Of a stretch of 10,754 bases of DNA, positions 6,232 through 10,754 are shown piece by piece. Within the stretch, counting starts at the first letter, position 1. Each line of letters begins with the position of its first letter. The notes beneath the pieces were generated by a model. The model was given only the letters and a program-made list of their open reading frames with translations. It had not been told where the DNA came from and did not search any database. Both the position numbers and the translations under genes were made by a program. Origin of the DNA: an uncultured archaeon (GTDB taxonomy: Archaea; Aenigmatarchaeota; Aenigmatarchaeia; CG10238-14; SCSR01); the NCBI GenBank assembly GCA_938017915.1, contig CALIKW010000046.1:1-10754 (forward strand), given 5' to 3'.

Positions 6232-7325
6232 TTGAAAAGGATGAGTTTGGCCCTGAAAAAATTTTAGAAATTTATAATCCAAAGCTTAGGCTGAACGCTA
6301 TTTTAGTTATAGACAATACTGCTCTTGGGCCAGGAAAGGGAGGAATAAGGATGACACCGAGCGTTACTAAAGAAGAAGTTTTTAGGTTGGCAAGAGTGAT
6401 GACATGGAAATGTGCCTTAGCAGAATTACCTTTTGGAGGAGGAAAATCTGGTATAATAGCAAGTGATGAGGAAATTAAGGATAAAAAAAGAAAAAGAGAA
6501 CTTTTAAAAGTTTTTGGAAAAGCTTTAAGGGGAATAGCACCAGAAACTTACATAGCAGCTCCAGATATAAATACAGGAGAAGAAGAAATGAGATGGTTTG
6601 TTGAAGGAAATGGGAATTTAAATTCTGCTACAGGAAAGCCAAAGGATTTGGGTGGTTTACCTCATGAGTTGGGCTTTACAGGCTATGGTGTTTTTCACTC
6701 AACTTTAGTTGCTCTTGAATTTTTAGGTTTAGATTTGAATGAAGCGAAAGTAGCAGTAGAAGGTTTTGGTAATGTTGGCTCTTTTGCAGCAAAATTCTTG
6801 GCAGAAAAAGGTTTAAAAATTGTTGCTGTAAGTGATAGCAAAGGTTGTATTTATAATGAAAATGGTTTGGATGTTGAAAAGCTAATTAAAATTAAAAAGG
6901 AAAGTGGAAAAGTGATTGAATATAAAGAGGGGAAAATTTTGCCAAATTCTGCAATTTATGGTTTGAATGTGGATGTTCTCATACCAGCAGCCTTAGCTGA
7001 TGTTATAAACTTAGGAAATGTTAATGAAATTAAGGCTAAACTTATAGTAGAAGGTGCAAACATTCCTATAACTTCTGATGCTGAGAAAATTTTGAATGAA
7101 AGGAATGTTTTAATAGTTCCTGATTTTATAGCCAATGCGGGTGGAGTAATTTCAAGCTATGCTGAATACATGGGGTTTGAAGAAAAAAAAGCATTCAAGC
7201 TTATAGAGGAAAAAATTAAAAAGAACACAAAACTTGTTTTAGAAAAAGCCAGTGAAAAAAACATTTCTCCTCGAGAAGCTGCTCTTGAAATTGCAAAAGA
7301 AAGAGTAAGAAGGGCGATGGGTTGA
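6228..7325 (+). CDS. Glu/Leu/Phe/Val dehydrogenase family protein, probable glutamate dehydrogenase
   Basis: The 365-residue enzyme oxidatively deaminates an amino acid (or runs the reverse) with NAD(P). It has GPGKGGIRM (34-42), MTWKC (58-62), PFGGGKSGI (68-76, catalytic Lys73), the catalytic aspartate in APDINT (Asp113), the dinucleotide motif GFGNVG (179-184) with VSDSKG after the next strand, and NAGGVISSY (303-311). The core resembles archaeal GDH, but the short N-terminus and overall length are closer to leucine/valine dehydrogenases, so substrate is uncertain. I start it at ATG 6228, which overlaps the thioredoxin stop (ATGA) and follows GGGGAT at 6219-6224. Its place between thioredoxin and NAD kinase suggests it may supply NADPH to thioredoxin reductase; cofactor preference cannot be read reliably. 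Confidence 0.87.
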   Translation: MIEKDEFGPEKILEIYNPKLRLNAILVIDNTALGPGKGGIRMTPSVTKEEVFRLARVMTWKCALAELPFGGGKSGIIASDEEIKDKKRKRELLKVFGKALRGIAPETYIAAPDINTGEEEMRWFVEGNGNLNSATGKPKDLGGLPHELGFTGYGVFHSTLVALEFLGLDLNEAKVAVEGFGNVGSFAAKFLAEKGLKIVAVSDSKGCIYNENGLDVEKLIKIKKESGKVIEYKEGKILPNSAIYGLNVDVLIPAALADVINLGNVNEIKAKLIVEGANIPITSDAEKILNERNVLIVPDFIANAGGVISSYAEYMGFEEKKAFKLIEEKIKKNTKLVLEKASEKNISPREAALEIAKERVRRAMG

Positions 7326-7971
7326 AGGTAGCAATAGTAAGTAAATATAATAAAAATAAATTAGAGAAAATCCTGAAATTGTTTTAAGTTTTGGAGGGGA
7401 TGGAACAATTTTGTACAGCGAAAGAAAATATCCTTCTGTTCCTAAACTTATCGTAAAATACAATTCTAAAATTTGCAGGAAGTGCGATTATTCCTTTAAA
7501 AATTTGAAGAAAATTTTGAAAAAAATTTCAGAAGGAAAGTTTAAGATTCATGAAGAAATTAAGGTCGAGGCAAAATTCAAAGGAAAAAAACTTTTGGGAT
7601 TGAATGAAATTCAAGTTCACAATAAAATTCCGACAAAAGCTTTGAGATTTTCCCTGTTTGTTAACAGAAAAAAGTTCAGGAACTTAGTGGGAGATGGTGT
7701 AATAATTTCAACACCTTTTGGTTCTTCGGCTTATTATTCTTCTACTGGTGGAAAAATATTCAAAAAAGGTATAGGAATTTCCTTTAACAATTTATTTAGG
7801 AAGAAAATAAAGAGTTTTGTTGTTGAGGAAAATTCAAAAATTAAAGTTAGAGTAGAAAAAGGAATTGGATTAATACTAGCAGATAATTGTGAGAAATACT
7901 TCCAAATTAGAGAAGGGGAAGAAGTTTTAATCAAAAAATCAAGGGAAAACGCAAAGTTTATTTTCGTTTAG
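7322..7971 (+). CDS. nadK: NAD kinase, frameshifted as given
   Basis: NAD kinase phosphorylates NAD to NADP. The reading starts at TTG 7322, overlapping the dehydrogenase stop (TTGA), and gives (M)KVAIVSKYNKNKLEK, a typical NAD-kinase first strand. It then runs out of frame to a TAA at 7385-7387. From about 7369 a second frame, -1 to the first, gives NPEIVLSF and the nucleotide motif GGDGT (7393-7407), then GLNEIQV (the LNE motif) and GDGVIISTPFGSSAYYSSTGG-like residues near 7690-7750. One extra A in the A4 run at 7367-7370 joins the two into a 216-residue protein. The segment between the first strand and GGDGT would be short for the family, so a larger deletion is also possible. From position 7369 on, no ATG lies before GGDGT in the second frame. 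The 3' end overlaps the convergent gene by 14 bases. Confidence 0.82.
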
Positions 7972-8521
7972 TCCTTTTTTTAATCCTTTTCTCAAGAACT
8001 TCTGCAAACTTAATTGCAGCCTCTTCTATTTCACTTCCCAAAACCATTGCTACACTTACCAATGCTATTATAGCCCAAATTATTAGGATTATCAAAACAA
8101 TTCCAGCCAAAGCTGAATGAAACTGCTCTAGTAAAGGTTTGAAAAGTATGAAGAAGAAGGAAGCTAATAGAACATTTGCTAAATTAGTAAAAGACCTTCT
8201 TAATCTTAACAGCCTTTCATCCCTTATCCTTTCCCTTTCACTTCCAATATAATATGCTACAAAACCTGCACAAGCATAAGAAATATTTTTTATTTCATTG
8301 AAGGAAAGAAGTATGAGAAGAATAAGGGCAAAGATTATTATTAAATTAACCAACCTTGAAGTATCTATATCTAAAATTCTTACTCCTTCTGCTAAAGGAA
8401 TAAAAATTACCATTCCAAATATCCAGATTAAAATGGCTGAAGAAATTAAAACTATGAACTTTGGGAGGCTTTTTCTCAACCTTTTAGCAGAATCTATATA
8501 AACTTCTTCTATACTTTCCAT
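7958..8521 (-). CDS. Uncharacterised multi-pass membrane protein
   Basis: I do not recognise this 187-residue protein. It has an amphipathic basic N-terminus (SAKRLRKSLPK) and about four or five hydrophobic segments at roughly 21-44, 58-74, 80-93, 113-130 and 137-162. A strongly basic/acidic stretch, SERERIRDERLLRLRRS, lies between the third and fourth, and a very basic C-terminus (EKRIKKRTKRK) is probably cytoplasmic. There are no obvious catalytic or metal motifs. It is monocistronic, with a TTTAAA box at 8545-8550 placed for a leaderless message, is divergent from the TRAM gene, and overlaps the NAD kinase end by 14 bases. Confidence 0.75.
   Translation of the reverse strand: MESIEEVYIDSAKRLRKSLPKFIVLISSAILIWIFGMVIFIPLAEGVRILDIDTSRLVNLIIIFALILLILLSFNEIKNISYACAGFVAYYIGSERERIRDERLLRLRRSFTNLANVLLASFFFILFKPLLEQFHSALAGIVLIILIIWAIIALVSVAMVLGSEIEEAAIKFAEVLEKRIKKRTKRK
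7975..7981 (+). terminator. Oligo-T terminator after nadK
   Basis: T7 lies directly after the nadK stop (7969-7971), followed by another T4 at 7987-7990. It is the expected archaeal termination signal for the trxB operon, although it sits inside the 3' end of the facing membrane-protein gene. Confidence 0.45.
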
Positions 8522-8544
8522 TATGAAAAGTTTATGTAGAAAAG

Positions 8545-8550
8545 TTTAAA
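8545..8550 (-). promoter_or_regulatory. Likely TATA box of the membrane-protein gene
   Basis: TTTAAA centred about 26 bases upstream of the ATG at 8521 on the minus strand fits a leaderless archaeal promoter. Confidence 0.35.
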
Positions 8551-8580
8551 AATTTTGTTATCCAAGTATTGATAGTGGAA

Positions 8581-8588
8581 TATAAAAG
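8581..8588 (+). promoter_or_regulatory. TATA box of the TRAM gene
   Basis: TATAAAAG lies about 82 bases before the TRAM ATG. With usual spacing, transcription should begin near 8607-8612, giving a leader of about 60 bases. This contrasts with the other well-placed promoters in the window, which leave no room for a leader. Confidence 0.5.
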
Positions 8589-8608
8589 AGGAGGTTGATT
8601 TTAACCGA

Positions 8609-8669
8609 TTGATGACTATTTCTTAACCTATTCAGGTTGGCTGAATAGTTAATTTAAGGAGGTTTTAAA
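8609..8669 (+). promoter_or_regulatory. Structured 5' leader of the TRAM gene with strong ribosome site
   Basis: A perfect 8-bp hairpin, CTATTCAG (8628-8635), loop GTTGG, CTGAATAG (8641-8648), is extended by TTAA/TTAA pairing across one bulged C (8627). AGGAGG follows at 8657-8662, an ideal ribosome site seven bases before the ATG. In an alternative pairing, AACCT (8625-8629) can pair with AGGTT (8660-8664) over the ribosome site, which is incompatible with the full hairpin. This could act as a temperature- or protein-controlled switch; function is inference. Confidence 0.45.
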
Positions 8670-8921
8670 ATGAGAGTTAGAAGTGAAAGAAGGTTCGGGA
8701 GAGTAGATTTACCTAAACCAGTAAAAGTAGGGGAAGAATATGATGTTGAAATAAACGAAGTGGGTTCAAAGGGTGATGGAATAGCTAGAGTAAAGAACTT
8801 TGTGGTTTTCGTAAATGGAACAAAAAAGGGGGATAAAGTTCGTATAAGAAGAAAGGAAGTTAGAAACAGGTTTGCTATAGGTGAAAAAACCGAGCCTTCT
8901 GAAGAAGAAAGTGAAGAATAA
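8670..8921 (+). CDS. Stand-alone TRAM-domain RNA-binding protein
   Basis: The 83-residue protein is almost entirely one TRAM domain (about residues 17-72). It has the family pattern VGEEYDVEINEVGSKGDGIA, then FVVFVNGTKKGD and a basic KVRIRRKEVRNRFAIGEK, ending in an acidic tail EPSEEESEE. Small archaeal TRAM proteins bind RNA and some act as cold-inducible RNA chaperones, in place of bacterial CspA proteins. It starts at the ATG at 8670 behind AGGAGG, the strongest ribosome site in the window. It is monocistronic and followed by a T run. No zinc-finger cysteines are present. Confidence 0.9.
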   Translation: MRVRSERRFGRVDLPKPVKVGEEYDVEINEVGSKGDGIARVKNFVVFVNGTKKGDKVRIRRKEVRNRFAIGEKTEPSEEESEE

Positions 8922-8935
8922 GTTTACTTTTCTGC

Positions 8936-8942
8936 TTTTTTT
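8936..8942 (+). terminator. Oligo-T terminator after the TRAM gene
   Basis: T7 begins 15 bases after the TRAM stop, followed by T5, in the 25-base gap to the convergent PUA gene. No hairpin is needed for archaeal termination. Confidence 0.5.
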
Positions 8943-8946
8943 ATTT

Positions 8947-9420
8947 TTAAAATCCAGAGGAAATTATTCTCCTAGATTTTGGTAGTAGATTTTTTACTCC
9001 ATCTTCTAAAGCTAAGCTACATGCTAAAATATCATTTCCCCTTTTAATTATAACAAAATTATGTGGCTCGCAATTTTCTGGAATTTTGATTTTTAAGTCT
9101 CTTCCTTCCATAAACTTCCTTGCCTCATTTTCATTCAACTCCAAAACGTTTTTCACAGCATTTTTTCCTACAATCTGGGCTCCCTCAGGAGATAAGTGTA
9201 TTTTCTCATTTCTTTTAATCTTCCCGAAGTAAAGACCAAAAGAATTTACTTTAAGTTTTTTTAAATCTATTTCAAAAATTTTTTTGCTACACAACCATAT
9301 TTTATTTTCCTTTCCCTCTAAAATTACATAATTTCTCAAATCTACTTTAGCTCCGTAGTTTTTACTAATCATTCTTTCCAACTCTTCTTTTGGATAAACT
9401 TTTATTTTCTCAACTTGCAT
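8947..9420 (-). CDS. PUA-like RNA-binding protein associated with the Nol1/Nop2/Sun methylase
   Basis: The 157-residue protein has a variable N-terminal half (to about residue 80) and then FGLYFGKIKRNEKIHLSPEGAQIVG, KNVLELNENEARKFMEGRDL and a basic end. This matches the PUA-like domain that in many archaea is fused to, or encoded beside, the Nol1/Nop2/Sun RNA methylase, where it helps bind tRNA or rRNA. Its ATG (9418-9420) lies 19 bases inside the end of the methylase gene in another frame, so it is translated separately and probably coupled. The start looks genuine, with a complete N-terminal region, so I treat it as its own gene and not as a frameshifted tail. The family assignment rests on motif resemblance. 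Confidence 0.72.
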   Translation of the reverse strand: MQVEKIKVYPKEELERMISKNYGAKVDLRNYVILEGKENKIWLCSKKIFEIDLKKLKVNSFGLYFGKIKRNEKIHLSPEGAQIVGKNAVKNVLELNENEARKFMEGRDLKIKIPENCEPHNFVIIKRGNDILACSLALEDGVKNLLPKSRRIISSGF

Positions 9421-10298
9421 ATGAAAAATCCCTCCTTTTCTCTCGGAATAATCCTTATTGCTTTTTTTACCTCTTTGCTAAAAACATTTCCGTTCCAGCT
9501 TCCCAAACCTTCTATATATTCTATTCCCTTAATTTTTATCTCTTCTGCCTCCAGTCCAAGCTTTTTTATACCAAAGTCAATTATTTGTTCATTTTCTTCT
9601 GGCTCAAGCGAGCAAGTTGAATAAACCAAAATTCAATCCTTTTCTAAACATTTTGAAGCAGAAATCAAAAGCCTTTTTTGGATTTTTGTTAAGTAGTTTA
9701 AAGTGTACTTCCCAATTTGTTGGAAGATTCTTGGATTAAGGCTTCCGCTCCCACTACAAGGAACATCTAACAAAATTTTTTCAAATTTTAATCCAGTCTT
9801 CCAGAATTTACTTCCATCCATCATCGTAATAATAGTATTAACAACTCCCATTCTTTGCAAATTTCCCTTAAGTGCTCTTATCCTCTTTACTTTCACGTCA
9901 TTAGCTATTATAACTCCTGTATTTTCCATTAACTGGGCGATTTGAGTTGACTTTGCTCCTGGTGCTGCACATAAATCTAATATTATTTCATCTTTTTTCG
10001 GTTCAAGAATCAAGGGAGGAAGCATACTAGAAACATTTTGAATAAAGAAGTATCCAATTTGATGCTCTATAGTTTTGCTTATATTTTCACTTGCTTCTAC
10101 ATAAAACCCTTCATCATACCACTCCAAACCTTTAAGCTTCCAACTCCTTTCTTCAGCTTTCTTTTTAAAATCTTTCACAGAAATTTTAATGGTATTTATC
10201 CTTATGGATTGAGGCAAAATTTTTAAAAATTCGAAAAACTCCTTCCCGTATATTTTCCTATACCTTTCTATTTGAAAATCCTTAAGCAAGAATTCCAT
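9402..10298 (-). CDS. Nol1/Nop2/Sun-family RNA m5C methyltransferase, interrupted by in-frame TGA
   Basis: The enzyme should methylate cytosine C5 in tRNA or rRNA using S-adenosylmethionine. Visible motifs are LDLCAAPGAKSTQIAQLM (108-124, SAM binding), NDVKVKRIRALKGNLQRMG (133-151), LDVPCSGSGSL (177-187, with the PC cysteine C181), and VYSTCSLEPEENE after the interruption, with catalytic cysteine 229. Codon 222 (9633-9635) is TGA, in the same frame, where relatives have Gly in 'DGILVYSTCS'. GGA to TGA is a single-base change. As given, translation would stop before the catalytic cysteine. The full frame is 298 codons plus stop, normal for archaeal Trm4-like enzymes. It starts five bases after the nicotinamidase stop and overlaps the PUA gene. 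Whether this is a sequencing error, a real nonsense mutation or read-through cannot be told here. Confidence 0.83.
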
Positions 10299-10303
10299 GC
10301 TAA

Positions 10304-10754
10304 TTATATTATTTGAAGAAGCTCCTTTAACCTAATTTCCTTTACACCTTTTAAAGCCATCTCTCTTTTAGCTTTAACTTCTGCTTTTTTATTCACACCC
10401 TTACAACAATCTTTTATTAAAAATACCTTAAACCCATTTTTAATTCCATCCAAGGCTGTTGCTTTCACGCAATATTCAGTAGCTACTCCACCCACAAAAA
10501 TTTCACTCACACCCTTTTTTCTTAAAATTTTTTCTAATTCCGTATCTTCAAAAGCAGAATAACCTTCTTTATTTTTATCCTTTCCCTTAGAGATTATGAT
10601 AGAATTTTTAGGAATTTTCAAATTTTCATTAAATTCCGAACCTTCTGTATTATGAACACAATGCCTAGGCCATTTGCCACCATACTCTTTAAAGGATGAA
10701 TGGTTAAAAGGATGCCAATCTCTTGTTAAAATTACTGGAAAACCTTTTTTTGAA
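10304..10754 (-). CDS. pncA: Nicotinamidase (5' end beyond the window)
   Basis: The frame is open to the right edge, giving the last 149 residues. The enzyme hydrolyses nicotinamide to nicotinate for NAD salvage. Metal ligands of PncA are recognisable: Asp and His in TRDWHP (codons near 10712-10726) and the His of KWPRHC (10661-10663). The catalytic lysine is in IISKGKDKNKEGYSAFE, and the catalytic cysteine is in GGVATEYCVKATALDG, with the cis-peptide segment before it. Only the first catalytic aspartate, near residue 10 in the family, lies outside the window. An internal TTG at 10619-10621 is not the start, because PncA homology continues past it. It leads a minus-strand run with the methylase and PUA genes. 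Confidence 0.92.
   Translation of the reverse strand, partial: SKKGFPVILTRDWHPFNHSSFKEYGGKWPRHCVHNTEGSEFNENLKIPKNSIIISKGKDKNKEGYSAFEDTELEKILRKKGVSEIFVGGVATEYCVKATALDGIKNGFKVFLIKDCCKGVNKKAEVKAKREMALKGVKEIRLKELLQII

Noticed and set aside
5971..6282. Minus-strand open frame across the thioredoxin gene
   Set aside because: It is antisense to a clear thioredoxin with an intact active site and has no recognisable motif.
7364..7371. Programmed -1 ribosomal frameshift in nadK
   Set aside because: A -1 slip would need a slippery heptamer such as A AAA AAN. The run is only four A preceded by G, so the Lys tRNA would re-pair on GAA with a first-position mismatch. No strong downstream structure is evident.
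8610..8644. C/D box small RNA (TGATGA at 8610-8615 and CTGA at 8641-8644)
   Set aside because: The CTGA is inside the perfect hairpin arm, no C'/D' pair lies between, the spacing is too short for a double guide, and the flanking stem TTAAC (8601-8605) would probably lie upstream of the transcription start.
9415..9624. Plus-strand open frame opposite the methylase C-terminus
   Set aside because: The opposite strand codes the conserved TCS motif and following residues, while the plus-strand peptide is low-complexity with no ribosome site or promoter.
9633..9635. TGA read as glycine, selenocysteine or tryptophan
   Set aside because: Five other genes in the window end properly at TGA, often in start/stop overlaps. 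Homologues have Gly here, not Cys or Trp, and no selenocysteine element was evident. A single-base change or error is simpler.

Overview
The window looks like a piece of a small, AT-rich archaeal genome. Evidence for an archaeon: genes start about 22-28 bases downstream of TATA-like boxes with no room for a leader; internal genes use GGTG/GGAGG-type ribosome sites and 4-base start/stop overlaps; arginine is mostly AGA/AGG; and the families are archaeal in flavour (a stand-alone TRAM protein, a very small NAD kinase, a two-helix membrane-anchored winged-helix regulator, an archaeal-type RNA m5C methylase next to a PUA-like protein). A reduced DPANN-type archaeon would fit, but the lineage is inference.

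Layout. At 3-212 is the C-terminal end of a membrane protein resembling the last helices of a P-type cation ATPase, and at 234-944 (minus) a family 2 glycosyltransferase. At 1093-4416 (plus) is a tight four-gene operon: a LUD-domain/2x[4Fe-4S] protein (LutB-like), an exported thioredoxin-like protein with a CPHC site, a CcdA-type membrane thiol transporter, and an HdrB/HdrD-like protein with two complete CCG motifs. At 4408-4875 (minus) is a membrane-anchored winged-helix regulator with a Cys-Thr-Cys pair in its predicted outside loop. It is divergent from a second operon, 4925-7971 (plus): thioredoxin reductase, thioredoxin, a Glu/Leu dehydrogenase-family enzyme and NAD kinase, each joined to the next by a 4-base overlap. 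Then follow an unrecognised membrane protein (7958-8521, minus), a TRAM RNA-binding protein with an unusual structured leader (8670-8921, plus), and a minus-strand set: a nicotinamidase running off the right edge, an RNA m5C methyltransferase, and a PUA-like protein.

How the genes may work together. The middle 7 kb is a thiol-redox island. The second operon encodes each step from NAD phosphorylation (NAD kinase), through a dehydrogenase that may reduce NADP, to thioredoxin reductase and thioredoxin. The first operon encodes parts for moving reducing power across the membrane (CcdA to the exported CPHC protein), plus an Fe-S/CCG pair that could be a second, Fe-S-based electron source. The regulator between them has the topology to sense thiol state outside the cell and shares with trxB a symmetric promoter framed by a perfect 9-bp inverted repeat. 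These functional links are inference from gene content and order.

Two genes are interrupted as given: NAD kinase needs a -1 shift near an A4 run at 7367-7370, and the methylase has an in-frame TGA at 9633-9635 just before its catalytic TCS motif. Both are either real lesions or sequence/assembly errors. No tRNA, rRNA, CRISPR array or insertion sequence was seen, and no stretch over 300 bases lacks a gene.
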